NCBI GenBank assembly: GCA_030340625.1
Contig: JAOPHQ010000892.1
Location: 62,001-126,000, forward strand
Source: Merluccius polli
Lineage: Eukaryota > Chordata > Actinopteri > Gadiformes > Merlucciidae
Reading direction: 5' to 3'
Length of the DNA: 64,000 bases
In this document: in pieces, positions 9,851 to 39,843 of the stretch
Layout: every line of letters begins with the position of its first letter
Numbering within the stretch: the stretch's first letter is position 1
Position numbers and translations under genes: made by a program
The notes under the pieces: generated by a model
What the model was told of the DNA's origin: nothing
What the model saw: only the letters and a program-made list of their open reading frames with translations
The model's database searches: none

Positions 9851-10459
9851 ACAACAGGTTTCATTTAATCCACTGACATTAACCCTCCTCGTCTTAGTCA
9901 TGATCATCCTCCACAACAGCCTGAAGCTTCATCATTTCGTTGATAAACCGGCAGACTGCAGCAATGGAAACAATTGCGACTTGCTTTGGGTTTCACTTCT
10001 GATTTCCTCGTACTTTTTTACCTTTGTATTATTCATGATAATCAACATGACATGGAAGCATTTGATATAGCCTTACATATCCTTAGAATAATCAATGCAA
10101 ACAACTAATTAATGTATTGCCTAATATCTAATAATGTCTACAATATGAAAATGTGATAACACTGAAACTGGAACGTTCTGCTACTCATAATAATACTATA
10201 ATAACAATAATACTAATACTAATAATAATAATACTAATACTACTAATAATACTAACACTAATACTACTACTACTACTGCTAATAATAATAAGATATTGGT
10301 ACTAACCGTCTTTTTAACGCAGCAAATGTGGAGTTACTGTCCAGAAGCAGCTCAGATTTCTCATCTTAGGGCTGCAAGCCATTCTGGTTATTATTCACAT
10401 AATTCATATTAAAACAGTCCCTCAACAATAATTGTATATTTGTGTCATATATTACTCTA
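9851..10459. other. Intergenic, no gene seen
   Basis: AT-rich. It contains an imperfect (TAA/TAC)n tract at about 10188-10292 and nothing protein-like. Confidence 0.5.
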
Positions 10460-10637
10460 GTAATTTAGCAGATCCTTTTATCCAAAGCAACTCACGGTGA
10501 ATTCAGACACGTCATTAGGGACCAGGTGTAGGGGTTAGGGGGACATCTTGCTCAATAGGTTGACTATGGTTAGGCTGCGGACACTGGGGATCGAACCCAG
10601 TACCTTGCAGCGGAGCTATAACCACTAAACTATCCTT
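10460..10637 (-). mobile_element. tRNA-derived SINE
   Basis: Read on the minus strand it starts with a tRNA-like head (TTTAGTGGTTATAGC, then GGGTTCGATCCCC as B box) and ends in a GCTTTGGATAAAAGG...TGCTAAAT tail. The same family recurs at 23737-23920, 32564-32695, 36431-36535, 57530-57640 and around 55468-56430. The tail is the one common to teleost SINEs. Confidence 0.75.
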
Positions 10638-10773
10638 TTTCATCCCCCCCCCCCCTCCAAAAAATGAGAAAATTAAAAACGAGGCACACAAATACCATCT
10701 AATGGATAATTAAGAAAAAATAAAGGACAAAAAAGGATAAGAGAATATATATATACCAAACAATGAAAAGTCC

Positions 10774-10779
10774 TTTATT
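10774..10779 (-). terminator. Polyadenylation signal AATAAA of fxr2
   Basis: Canonical hexamer on the minus strand, about 2.9 kb beyond the fxr2 stop codon. It is the last good signal before intergenic repeats. Confidence 0.5.
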
Positions 10780-11322
10780 GCCATCGGAACATGAGTGAGA
10801 AAAAAAACCAGACACAATCTGACAGTGAGGAGTCGACCATACAGCTAGTGTACACAACGGACGTGCGCGCTCACACACACACACACACACGGGAGTTCAG
10901 ACACACAAGGATTACAGTACACACAAGAGGACAGTGAGGTATAAAAGGTGAACACAAAAAACATTGGGGTTGCATTGTTCCTCCCTCGTGCTCACACACA
11001 CACACACACACAAAAGGTACAAATACTCAAGTTCCTTTTTTCCCGCTCTCGATTTAAAAACGGCCACACACACACACACACACACACACGCAATAAGGGC
11101 CAGCAGCATCATCTCGGTCGATTACATTTCAACCGCAATTGTCTATGGTAACCGTTGGGGCGGACAGGTGATGCTCGCCATCGTCCACCCGTCTAACGAA
11201 ACTCTTCTATAGAGCTTAACTCTTATAGAGCACAAGAATCCCTCATCTCCACCACCTCAAATCATCCAGTATATTTAATATATACATATATATATTCTGC
11301 ATATATATTTAACTAGGATGTC

Positions 11323-11324
<2 letters not shown>

Positions 11325-11355
<31 letters not shown>
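11325..11355. repeat. 31-bp G homopolymer
   Basis: An unbroken run of G on the plus strand inside the fxr2 3'UTR, so the transcript would carry C31. Confidence 0.95.
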
Positions 11356-11356
<1 letters not shown>

Positions 11357-12000
11357 GAACCAGTTACTGGTTACTGTTTGGAGGAGTGTCACAAATAGTT
11401 TTTGTTTTGTTTTTTATTGTGTATGCATGTATTTTTTTTGTTTTGTGTTCCATGTTGGGACGTTGGGTTTGTACAGTAGCAGCGGCTCTAGTGTGGTGGG
11501 AGGAGAGATGGTTTGGAGAGTCAGGTTTGGAGACCGAACGCACCCCATGGTCCTCATGCACGGGACAGGCGCAGAGTCGCAAAAGAGTCGTCCGCGTCGG
11601 ACACCATGCACGTTGGGAACTTAAAGTAAATAAATAAGGACTCGTAAAACTCACAAGACAAGAGGGAATCAAAAAGTTCATGTCGAGAGAGAGGAGGGTT
11701 CACTTCCATTTTTGTTTTATTAGATAAATTGTATTTTGTGGAAAGAACAACAAAAACAAAACAAAAAAAAAAAAAAAAAAAAGGAGGAAAAAAAAATAAT
11801 GAAATTGCTTTTGAGAGCCGTAACCAAGACAACAGGCGTGAGAGCTGCGAGCTGCTTCACGGTTAAGGGCGCACTTCGACTCCACTATATATATATATTT
11901 ATATTTATATATATCGGAAACCAAGAGAGACCACCCCTCTTAACGCATTCTGCTCGTCTGGGGTCGAACGCCACCATCCCTAACCCCCACCTCCTCTCGC

Positions 12001-12142
<142 letters not shown>

Positions 12143-13696
12143 AAGACGCAGGCGTGGCTGGAAGCTCGGTGCGCTCCAAACCCTCTCAGGCACAGTATAG
12201 GTTTACTTCACCATTTCATTATTTATCTATTCATGTCATTTTGTTATTTATTTCATGTTCTGGCTACAGGGCTGCTGGAACCTCCCCCTACCCACCCCAC
12301 CCCAAACTGAAAATATGAGAGAGGTGGAAGTGACATGTGACCAAGGAGACTCTTAAGGCGAACGCCAGGACCCCCAAACCCACCCCTAACCGTTTTGTTT
12401 GTTTGTTTGTTTTAGTCAGACGCCAGACCTCAGACCTCTTGTACGGGGGCACGTTCCCTCAGGCGCCTTCACACCCACGATGAACTCGCCTCTGAAACGC
12501 CGCCGCCGCTCGCGATGAACAAGGACTTGAATTTCCTGTTTGGCACCAGACATCCCTCGCTCCCGTTTTGTTTTAATATCCATTTACGACTGCTGCTCCC
12601 TGTATCCCCCCCCTCCCCCCCCCCGCTCTCTACCTCCACCACCACAGTAACACCCCCCCACTCGTCTAGTCGTCACTCGCTCGCAGATCCATCCGTCCGT
12701 CTCTTAACAACCACAACCAAAAAAAAAAAAAAAGAAGGAATTAAGACCTCTCCCTCAACTTAATTCCTCTTGTGAAACAACGGAAAAACAAAAAAATCGA
12801 AATGAAAAACTTTGTTTTTGTCTTTTTTTTTTTTTTCTTCTTCCCCAAATTCAAGGCACAATGTCTATCAGTAATCCGCCCCCCCCCGCGACCAGTCCCG
12901 CCTCCCCCGTCCATCTCGTCTCGACTACCACCCCCCCCCCACCCCACGGGTTGGGCACCACGGGGAACCCCGACGCGACGCCACCGGGGACCTTGGGAAA
13001 ACAAAGCCCGTCCGCGTGCGTCTATGGCCGACCTCACCCGTCTCTCTCCCCCCTTCTCGCTCGCTCTTCGTTTCCCGACGCTAAACGCGCTTCCGAGAGA
13101 CGCACTGGTTTTTGGCGGAAAAATACGTACGATTTTTCACCGTCCAACCCCACCCCTCCTAAGTCATAACCAGTGATAAACAACAACGACGACGTAAATA
13201 ATTGACGTAACAAAAAAAAAGAAAAAAAAAAAGACAATAGTTTAAAAAACGAAAAAAACAAACAACAACATAGAGAGTCTCGTCCTGTTTCTTGTGTTTC
13301 CGTATTTCTTTAAAAATCAAGTCATTTCCACCAGCTCTGTTTTTTTTTGGTAAGCTAGTCATGTGTTTTTTTTTTCTTAAAAATAAGCACTAAGTACTGA
13401 TAGATAGGATAGCATACACCGTTAACGTGTTTTTAAGTAGATGCGTTTGTCGTTATTTTACGTTACGTTTTTTCGCACTCGTATGAATTCAGATATTTTT
13501 TGTCAGGTACTTGTTTTTCTCTCACTCTCTCGCTCATCGGTTCAAGGTTAAAGTTAATGCAAGCAGGGACACAGATTGCCATGAGGTCTTGCTCTAGACG
13601 TGGATTCTTCCAGAAGGGCAGGGCCGCTCTATTTTTTTCTTTTTTTAAATACACGTGGTTTGTGGTTATTATTTTTTTGTTGTCGGTGCTTTTTCT

Positions 13697-30193
<16,497 letters not shown>

Positions 30194-31540
30194 GGTGGCC
30201 GGCGGCAGCTCCCCGCGGCCGGGGGCCAGCTTGTCCCCCGCCGCCGCCGCCGCCGCCCCCGCTGGCGGCACCGTCACCCCCGTTCCTCCCTGCGGGTCCG
30301 CCGGCGACGACAACGACGACACCCCCAGCCTGGCCGGCCCGTCGCCGCCGCCGCTCCCCGGCCGCTTGTGGATTTCCAGTGTGTCGGATGGAGAGGGGAG
30401 AGAGATGAGGGAGGGTGAGGGTGGGGGGGGGCTGAGGTGAAGACGTGAAGTGATGGTGGTGCTGCTGGTGGTGGTGGTGGTGTTGAAGAGCAGCAGCAGC
30501 AGCAGCGGCACCGCGGACGCTACTCTCCCGGCGGCCGGTTCCGTACGGCGGGGGAGAGAGAGGGAGGGAGGGAGGGAGAGGAGGGGGAGGCAGGAGGAGG
30601 ATGACACCGCACCGGTGGCGGCGGCGGTGGCCGCCGACGACGACGAGCCCCTTGACGTGCGGCAAAAACCGGAGGCTAAACGATGCTCAGGGGCAAAGTC
30701 AGGCGAGGCGAGGGGTGAGGAGAGGAGAGGAGGGGGGAGAATGCTAGCTAGCTAGCAACCAACCGCCGGTGCAATTAGCTCAGGCGCTAGGCTAGGCTAT
30801 GGACGCCTCGGTGCCGCGGTGCCTCTGAATGGGGAGCTAGCGGCCAAACGCGGGCGCTATATCTTGCTGCGTGTGTCTCCCCCCCCCCCTCCCTCCCTCC
30901 CTCACCCTCCCCCCCCCGCCCCACGCGTCCGGGCGCAGTCGCGGCGGCGGTGTAGTGATGATGGTGATAGTGGTTTTGATGGTCGTCTTGTTGTTGTTGT
31001 TGTTTGTTTTCCGGCGGGTCGTCACCGGGGGATCCCGTTTCCTTTGTTTGTGGGGTGATGCAGTTTTTTTTGTGCCTTTTTTTGTCGGGATTTTTTGGTC
31101 GTTTTTTTTTTTTGGTTGTTGCAGGCTTCCTTCTTTTTTCTCCCACACACACACACACACACGCACGCACACACGTGCACGTGCACGCAATACGCACGCA
31201 CTCGCACGCCCAACCAAAAAAAAAAACGGCGTTTGTGGTGCACTGTCAGACCAGCACCTCCTTACTCCAACCACCCGTCCCCTCAAAAGCACGCCGATAG
31301 AGTGGATGTGTGTGGTGGGTGAGGATGGGGGAGAGTAGGGGTGAGGGTGGTGGTGAGGGGACTGAATGACCTCGAAGGACCCGCCCCCCCGCGGCGCGCC
31401 GGTTGGCCGCGGACGACGTCGGTCTCCGCCTCGCTTCACGCCCATTGGTCAAAATAAAGGGGGCGGGGTTTGGTCCGCGGTTGTTGGCCAATGGCCGCGG
31501 AGACGTCGCGTCCCGACCGGATCTATTGGATTTGCTGCGT
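30194..31540 (-). promoter_or_regulatory. fxr2 5'UTR and CpG-rich promoter
   Basis: GC- and CpG-rich sequence upstream of the fxr2 start, with GCC/CCG repeats. Three CCAAT boxes (ATTGG or CCAAT at about 31443, 31486 and 31524) cluster at the far end, spaced roughly 40 bp apart as in NF-Y promoters. The transcription start is not fixed. The frame upstream of the start ATG stays open for about 400 bases, but the Kozak ATG matches the expected FXR2 start. Confidence 0.5.
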
Positions 31541-31792
31541 GCCCGTTAAATCGGTGCTCGAATTAACCGGCTCCGGTATCCGGTTTTGCTCACTCATTGA
31601 TAACTAAGACCCGGTGGGCGGTGTGGGACTACTACACGGCATGGTGCTGGTCCAGTTGGTCCCACTATAGAGCACCACGTTAGCAGGCTTTATATAGGCT
31701 ACTTTATATCACATAGTAGTGTGTGCTTTTTTGCAATATTACATGTTTTAAAACATTTTTAAAATCTAAATGTATGCAGGCTGGCCAGTTTA

Positions 31793-31795
<3 letters not shown>

Positions 31796-31880
<85 letters not shown>
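31796..31880. repeat. (TA)n microsatellite
   Basis: About 85 bp TA tract in the fxr2-haus4 intergenic region. Confidence 0.97.
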
Positions 31881-31883
<3 letters not shown>

Positions 31884-32498
31884 AAGCCACAAATACGAGT
31901 TGTTAGTTAGTTTGTAATAAAGTTGCATGCCCTTAAGGTCCCTTTTTTGCCAAAGGATCAAAATTCCTTGCTGATTTTCCAGATTAATGAGAGAAACAGG
32001 GGAAAGTACAGCCAATTAAAGATGTTAGGTAATGGTAATGGTCGTTAGGTAATGGTCGTTGCTCAGAGCAACCTAACGATGAGGAAGCTTCTGGAAGACC
32101 AGATATGGGCCACACCTGCTGTCAGAAGACAGCTGTGTGAAACGCACAGATCAGGCAGGTCAAAGGTTAGACAGGGGGACCCAGGACACCCAGGACATCG
32201 CATGTGTCTATTCTCATCTCCTCATCTTCAGTGTAGCTGGAAAATAGTGTCTGGATTGTCAAGTGTTTTGTCAAGTGTCAAGAGACAATTTTATCCACAG
32301 CAACTTACAGTGAATCATTATTACTAGTGCAGCGCAACAGGCTTGGCCTCTGGTATTGCTGCTTGCAGCTTTTCTGAGAACCACTCACCCAACTCAGCAA
32401 TACACCCGCCAAGTGTGAAGTCGATCGGATGTACGGTTGTTGTGGAAATGAAAGGACATACATACATACAGACACTCCTTCCATTTTTGTTAGATTGC

Positions 32499-32533
<35 letters not shown>

Positions 32534-34430
32534 GAATTATTATTAGATGTGTTTTTAATGAGAAAGTAAAGGACAGTTATCTTGCTTAAGGATGTGACAG
32601 GATAGGCTTCGGACATAAGGAATTGAACCCAGTTCAGCTGGGAGTCAACACCCTTGACTCCCTTTACCCTTGACCCCCACACTATCCTGCACATTCCTGA
32701 ATTTAAATAATGTAATGTAATTAAAAAACAATGTGTGTGTGTGTGTGTGTGCAAATATGAATAAATAAAGCATCATGAGATTACATGTTTAGCATGTTAT
32801 GGACCATATGCATTTAACCCAGGACAACATTTCCAAACAGCTTGCCTTACCTTACACAGCTCAAGATAGTTGTATTATTATGCGATGTTAGTCAGTAAAG
32901 TGTTATGGCGAGTCCTGGCCTGCACCCACCGAGAGTGTAAACTGAACTCCTTCCTGCATCTCTGGCTGGTTTCACACCTTCATGAATCACCTGCCCACTA
33001 CACTGCTCTAGATCTGTAAATGTAGACCCAGATTCCACCCACTCTATGTTGCTGAGGGCGGGCGCTGTCGAATCACAGGACCCGTAGAGATATCGATTCT
33101 CCAGATAACTTCCATATTTATGCTGATATCACAAACCTTTCTCTGATAAGATAATGATTACAATATTGTCCAGGCCAGGGACATGACAGGCCAGTGATGT
33201 TTTGACAGCCTAACCTTTTCCCGAGCAAGATGCCTGCTGCATAATGATATATGATGTCATTTAATGTAGTTATGTAGTTTGTTATCTATGCACTAATGTT
33301 GTTTTTGACGTGTGTTTTTTTTAGCTTTATTTAAATGTCAGCATCATGGCCTTACATGGTGAGATAATTACACCCAAACAATAATCAAGTGCATGATGAT
33401 ATATCCATCAAAGGTTCCATTGAGCACCTGACAAAATTCCCAACATTAGCGATCCGTCATCGTGTTCGCTCCATACAAATGTATACAGATTACAGTCCAC
33501 CGCATGCAATTCTAAATCTATATTCTCTTCCTGTTCCTTAAATGAAACTTCCTCCAAGTTTTCCTCAGCAGCCCCCCCTCTACGTCGGTGGTTTCCCATC
33601 CCAGTGTACATTTTTAGAAGTGGTGACAAAGGGCAGGCTAACCAAACGCTGACAAAAAGGAGATCCACACACAGGGCAGTAAGACAGGGCGAACCTCAGC
33701 AGCAAATGTTCCCAGGTCCTCTCGGCTCACAGAGGCCTCTCTCCCAAGCCTTCGGAGAGTGCTTAGTGTTTGGTGAAGCATGGGTGGCTGGGGGTGGCTG
33801 GGTGGGGAGAGACATTTCAGATCATTAGGTGAAAACCTCCTCAAATGGGATATAGGGGCAGGAAAACGCTGAACTGCTTCTTTCTATATTTGCACTGCAC
33901 TGTATTTCCACTGAAAACAGTGACAAATGGAAGTTGAATTATGGGTCTGCTACTTGTATGGACCATGTACCAGGGCACATGGTCCATGTGTGATATCTGC
34001 ACTATAGTCTAGCACCCGTGTCCTGGTACATACAAAGAGCAGCACCATTATTATTGCTATGACCGACACCTTTGTGTTTGTCCTACGACGACACCTCTGT
34101 GAGAAGGGCTTATTGTTTTCATTGTAGCCTAGGCCTAACACATGGATAACCGTCAGATGACCTTTAATAATGGCCTAATAAGGAGGTTGTTAAATCCACC
34201 ATCCATGCTTTGTCTAGTTTCTCTTCATTGCAGATACTGTAATGAAATATGTAGGCTGCATTACGTGCACATGCGACATGTGTTGTGCTTTTAGTCTTCG
34301 TTTCAGCCATCCTTATTCCTTAACGGCTGAGCTGACGACAGACAGGTAGTGCAGGGAGACGCCCAGATGGTGGCAGTAATTCACCACTAGCAGTCTTATA
34401 AAACCAAAACATAAACAAGGAAGGAAGAAA
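31881..34430. other. Intergenic fxr2-haus4 region, repeats only
   Basis: Holds a dispersed repeat at 32391-32490 (GTGAAGTCGATCGGATG), matched in reverse complement at 58355-58445; a (ATT)n tract at 32498-32535; a SINE fragment at 32564-32695; and a truncated MITE relative at 33955-34115. No gene was recognised. Confidence 0.6.
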
Positions 34431-34593
34431 CGGTCCCTCAACCAATAGGAACACGCGCTTTAGACGCGCGCGCGACTTGAGCTTCATCCCGGAAGCACAT
34501 TTTACAGACGTAAACAAATACAGCGTTACCTCATGCCGCTACAGTCTCAGGTGTTATCTTTATAAAAACTAAATACGTGACTTGATATATCCG
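34431..34593 (+). promoter_or_regulatory. haus4 promoter region
   Basis: A CCAAT box (34441), a GC-rich CGCGCGCG block (34464-34472) and an ETS-like CCCGGAAG (about 34487) lie within 160 bp upstream of the haus4 start codon. Assigned by position and motifs only. Confidence 0.45.
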
Positions 34594-37500
34594 ATGATGT
34601 CTGCTGCTGAGACTGTCACTGCGTCGTCACTTGGAAAGGGAGACAACTTGCATCAACAAGGTGGGCCCACCATTCATTCATGTATTCATTCCACCCGTAT
34701 TATGAGCTGTCTGTTTGTAACTAGTTTGCAGATGTATGCCATTGTAAAAAGCTATAGTTATTGTGGTTTTGGTTTCTTCTCATCGTCAGTGCTTGCGTCC
34801 TTCCCGCTGTGCGATCTGACTGAGGATGACTTGACGCAGAATCCAAAGTTGTGTAAACTGTTGGCCACCTTGTCGCTGCACGTCGACCCCACCGGACTGA
34901 CGACCACACTGAAGACGGATCTGGAGAAGGTAGGTTAAAGTGGTTAAATACCACTTTGTGTATGTATGTTGTATTTCATGGTGGTGCATTTTGACATATT
35001 TCTCATCAGCGGTACAGTGCATTTCCAGGTGTGAGTGTGCATATGCGTTTCGTTATAAATCTTTAGAAAAAGCTGAGTCAAAAGTCCTTGCATGTGTAAG
35101 TGTGCTTGGCCAATGAAACGGTTATTTCCTTTCCTAGGCAGAGCAGAAGCTGCAGAGCCAGAGGCGTCGCTGGCTGCAAGCGGAGAGCCTGCATGGCCTG
35201 CTGCATGAGATGATGCAGGACCACCGTGTGAAGAAGCATCGCACAGCTCTGCCCCCCGACCAGAACATGGTATGGTTATGCAAACACACACACACACACA
35301 CACACACACCCTCAACTGTAGCGCCTTAAGTATCGTGTCTCTGTTTTGCTTTTACAACATTGTATAATATCTAAAAAATAAAATAAAATCTAAAAACATT
35401 ATGCTGTTTTTTTCTACACTTTGTAATCCCATTTAAAAGATTATCTGGCAGGTACACAGGTTCATGTTTATGTATATTAAAACCAATGTCTCACTTTTTT
35501 TCTGTCCCTGTCTGTAATGTTCTGTATCCGTGTCGTCTAGTTCTATGACACGATGGAGAGGTGTCTTCTGGTGGCTCAGTGTGTCCGTCTACTCGACCTT
35601 AGTACCACCACCACCACCACCACCACAGGCCTGGACCAGCCCTCTGTACTGGGGCTGGACCCCCAGCAGGTGCTGGAGCTCATACCCACAGAGAAGGTGT
35701 GTTGTAATCTAATCATATAGGGCTTGTACATTGTAACGTCACATCGCAATGATCGCCTCCATTTTGGGAGCATAGGAGCGTTGGAATTTTAGTTATTATG
35801 TTAGTAGTAATGTTTTTTTGGTCATTGTTTAGTAATTAATCGTGACATTATTTTTCATTAAGGGAAGACATTGTTGTGTTCAAAACTGCCACAGTGTTTC
35901 CCGTGCGCGATGTGGCAAAACAAAGTTTTAATTTGCCTAGGTTACGGTATATTTATGTTGATTTAAGATTTTACAATACTGCAACTCTCTTGAGTCCTCT
36001 CAATATGGTGGCGTATTGCCAGCAAAAAAATCCAATGATGCATTCTGATGTACAAGCCCTTTTCATAAATGCCCAGGTGCATGATGTGAGGATGAAGGGG
36101 CATTCTGTGGGGTGTTAATTCATGTTACCTTCCACTGGTAAGCCATGTGGTTGCACATGCGTCTATCTATGTTGTTATCTATCTCTAATTAAATCTACGT
36201 ATTACAGGATTTGCCTTCATCAAGTTTTGTGTATGTGTGTGTTGAACTTTTTTTTCTTCTGCAGAATGTGCAAAGAATGAAGCAAGGTTTGCCTAAGGAA
36301 CTTGAGAAACACCTGAAGACAAAGTGCTTCAGTCTGCTGTCCTACTACCAGCCTGACTGGGGTACGTCCACGCCACAACAACCACGTCTACTATAAACAC
36401 AGCCAAACAAAAGCACATCTCTTTCTTTAGTTTTGTTATCCAAAGCAGGTAGGGGGTAGGGCATCTTGCTCAAGGATGCCTGCAGATAGGCTGCATACAT
36501 TGGGGTTCGAACCCAGAATCTTTTCAGCTTTTTCAGCCTTTTGTTGATATCCCATGGATGTGTCATGGCCACTGTTTCTCTATGTCTTCCTTCTCCACCA
36601 CCAGAGAGCGAGAGTGACGGTCTGAAGAACATCAAGCTGGCACACCTGTCTGGCCAGCTGGACGGAGAGAAAAAGCGGGCAGAGAGCCTGGTGGAGGTTT
36701 GCCGCGAGAATACCGTTCTGCTCCAGCGACAGACCCAGCTCTACCTCACTGTGGGTTTGGTTGTATTGTGTTGGATTTTGTTTTATTTTGGATTTGTATA
36801 TTGTTGTATTTGTGGTATATTTTCTATATGTTCTTGTTTTCACATCATTATGAGTCATTTCAACTGTACACCCGTTCAATTTTGATTTAGCTTTTTACAT
36901 TTTCAAAAATTGTGTTTTTAGATGATAATCTTGTTTTTTTTTTTTTTTTTTTTTTTAAAGCTGCTTATGCGTTATCATTCCGAATGGCTTCCTTCAACAG
37001 GAGCTGACCAAGTGCATCCAGCTCCTACAGTCCCTCATCCTGGACCACAGACTGAGGATCCAGACTCAACTGGACCACAAGAAGCTGGACTACTTAGAGG
37101 CCAAGTGTGAACTGGTCATGCAGAAAATCAGGTAAACTGGCTTTTTTCCTGTTATAGGTGAGGCTTCAGGTTGTGGCTTTCTGTGTCAGATGTAAAATAC
37201 CCTAATATTAGGCTTTCTGAAAAATATACATTTGAGGTAATAACTTTGTGATTAGCCATTAAAAGCCATTTCAAAATTGTCGCGTTACTACCCTATAGTG
37301 ACATCACAAGTGGGAGTGTCCACCCAGATGTATGATGGATAGCTAAGCCTACCAGTTGGTACAGTCCACTGGTGATAAAATAGGGGCCCTTTAAAAGTTC
37401 AAGTCAATAATCTGCCCCTGTTTAATCAATTACCTGATTTGGGATAAGATGGTTTGCACTGATTTCAGTATGTTATTGGTTCTAATCTAGCTGGTGAGAT

Positions 37501-38222
37501 GGTGGTTAGCAACTATCCTGTCGTTGTGCCCTTGTGTGTGTGTGTGTGTGTTAAGACGAAAACATTTTCTCTCTCGCAGGATGGAGTCAGCCGAAATTCG
37601 GCTGGAGACCTACACAGCTGACACCATAGCGGCACACAAAAAAATAAGGCAGGTCACCAGTTTTTATCGTTTTTTTAAATTATAATGGCAGCCTTCTACA
37701 GTTGACCTTTGGCACCGGTGTCACATTGTGACCTCTTTTGAAGAAAGAGGTCACAAGTTCATGTTTGTATATTTCTATTTCTATAGTCTATTGGAGAGTT
37801 GCCGAAAGAATTCCAACATCAGGATAAAATTGTAAATCGGGATTATTTGGACCGAGATAATTGTCGCATGACATTTTCATATCACCTTTCGACCTCTCTG
37901 TTCGGCCTCGACCTTCCCTAAAAGGTCATCTTACACAACAGTTACCACTGAAAACCGTAAAGGTTTTAAGATGTGATGTGACCCTTCCTGGCTCCAACAT
38001 TGTTTTCCCCCTTCCCCTTGCCCCCATCACCACGGCAGGGACCAGCTGGAGTCGGAGCTGAAGGACTGTCAACTGAAGAAGCGGTCTGCCGAGTCCAAGC
38101 TGGCGTCTTTTGAGATGCTGGGGCCGGAGTTTGAGGCGCTGGCTGAGGAGTACGCCAGGCTGCATGGTGAGCTCAAAGTCAAGAACTGGGCCCTGAAAGA
38201 ATTTTCTCAACACGCTGAATAG
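34594..38222 (+). CDS. haus4: HAUS4, augmin complex subunit 4
   Basis: Nine coding exons: 34594-34660, 34790-34929, 35138-35269, 35541-35696, 36265-36361, 36605-36750, 37001-37131, 37580-37648, 38039-38222. They sum to 1,122 nt, 373 aa (human HAUS4 is 363). Recognised by CDLTEDDLTQNPKLCKLLATLSLHVD, close to human CNLSKEDLLQNP..LLLNLSQHVD, by KCFSLLSYYQPD..SES, and by the end WALKEFSQ. HAUS4 is a mostly coiled-coil subunit of augmin, which recruits gamma-tubulin to spindle microtubules. The start was chosen as the first of two adjacent ATGs. Odd points: exon 4 encodes a run of eight Thr from (ACC)n, and intron 8 fits the frame only if its donor is GC (AAG|GCAGGT). Confidence 0.95.
36431..36535 (-). 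mobile_element. Partial tRNA-derived SINE in haus4 intron 5
   Basis: It has the GGGGTTCGAACCC B-box region and the GGATGCCTGCAGATAGGCTG block shared with the SINE copies at 10460, 23737 and 57530. Confidence 0.6.
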
Positions 38223-38298
38223 CGATTACACAAAGCTGACGTCTTATTGTCATTCTTTCAAATCAATACCGTTCATTGTACATAGTGTCTTTTCTTCA

Positions 38299-38304
38299 AA
38301 TAAA
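38299..38304 (+). terminator. Polyadenylation signal AATAAA of haus4
   Basis: Canonical hexamer 77 bases after the haus4 stop codon, followed by GT-rich sequence. Confidence 0.8.
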
Positions 38305-38569
38305 AGTTCAGACAAATAGTAGTGTCGTCAACCATCTAAAAAAATGTTTTTGTATATAGAAAGGGGTTTTTCAACAGCTATCTATACATTATCGCAATGC
38401 AAACATTGTTGTTTGAGGTGTGTGTACCATGTGTGATTTGTAGTTACTGAAACTGGAATTAACAAAAACTAAATGAAAAAGCAATCTGAAATAAAAACTA
38501 AAACTGAGCTTGTACATAACATAACGAAAACTAAACTGAAACCGAAATGCAGAACTTTCAAATGTAATA

Positions 38570-38845
38570 GAAATACTATTAAACGTGACGTAAATATCCA
38601 TTGTTTTTTACATGTAGTTTTTTTCAGTAATTGTTGTTCCAAAAAAGTATTAATAAAGTGAGATTTTGTTCTTGTCAGAACAAATGGCTGGTGGTCATTC
38701 ATTTCTGATCAGACTGAAACTGAAATAGAAACTGGAAATACAAGCAAACTGATTGAAATTAAACATACCTGTACCTCTGTTGACATTTCGTACGGTTAAA
38801 ATCCTGTTTCGCCAACAAAAAAAAAAAAAAAGTTTGGAGGATAGA
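38570..38845. repeat. Copy of the tRNA-Ala flanking repeat, tRNA body lost
   Basis: The sequence from AATATCCATTG through GGCTGGTGGTCATTCATTTC to GTTAAAATCCTGTTTCG matches the 3' flank of the tRNA-Ala genes at 46718 and 49616 and the copy at 47390-47704. It ends in TTTGGAGGAT, the first few bases of the tRNA 3' end. Confidence 0.8.
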
Positions 38846-39835
38846 AATTAATAGATTCAATGTTTTAATCAGGGATGTTTTTTTGCTATGTGTTCCCTTG
38901 AAGAATAAATGTGTTTGTCGGCTGTTTCAGGTTTCCTTATACACAGTGCATTGATCAGTCATGTGACTGGTAGATCACCATAGATATCAAATATACATTA
39001 TCATTGCCATTTTCCTTTTAAAATAATGATAATAAAAGATGATGCTACTTTGCATATACATGCTCCTTATGACTAATGATTAATGGACTGTATGTAAGGA
39101 AACCAGAGACAGCCTCATGACAGCCCACACCAACCTGATGAAGGCAAAATAGCCCAAAAATGTTTGTTGAATAAAGAGTTGCATGCTGTGTGTAATTAAT
39201 TAAAAACCAACCATAAAAATAAACATGACTGAGACAGTAAGGGGGGGCAGTAAACGGTGCCTTTGTATTGGCTGTGCCCTGTTTCTGCGGTCCTGTACTG
39301 ACCACACTTTCTGCAGGTGTTAGCCTGCACCTTCTTCACATATTTTCGTTGAGTAGCAGATGGAGCAGAAGTAGTGGCAGTGAGTGGATGGTGTGGTACC
39401 AGGGACTTGGGACACAGAATGTTGTGTTGGTGTGGGAACACAAACAAAAAGTTGTGCAGGGCTCAGGGTGGGAGGCTTTGGGAGAAGCTGCCTCTTTGGT
39501 GGAACAGCTGCTGCGGCATTGGAGGGGACAGCAGTGAATTTCCTCTTGGTGATGGCTTGTCCTGCAGTACCTTGAGGTAGAATGTATGTGTGTATATCTC
39601 CTGGCTGCTGTGGAGCAACAGCAGGACGGAGAGTAGCTAGCTGGTGGTAGCACCTCGACAGCCACAGGAATCCTACAGGGCAAGTTGATTCCCTGTAACA
39701 CCAGCCTTTCATCTTGGTACTTGATTCACTTGATTCATCATTGATTCACCTCCACCAACTGCAAGGAAGTGTCCCTCATTACCGCTCCGTTGTTAAGGAT
39801 AAGGTAACGTATCCTGCGGTAGTCCTGCAAGATCA

Positions 39836-39843
39836 GTGACCAC
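39836..39843. repeat. hAT target-site duplication, left (GTGACCAC)
   Basis: An identical 8-bp copy is at 41982-41989. Removing the element and one copy restores the reading frame of the host exon across the site. Confidence 0.9.

Noticed and set aside
31137..31210. CA/CG-rich stretch as Z-DNA element of fxr2 promoter
   Set aside because: Alternating purine-pyrimidine tracts are everywhere in this window; position alone is not support.
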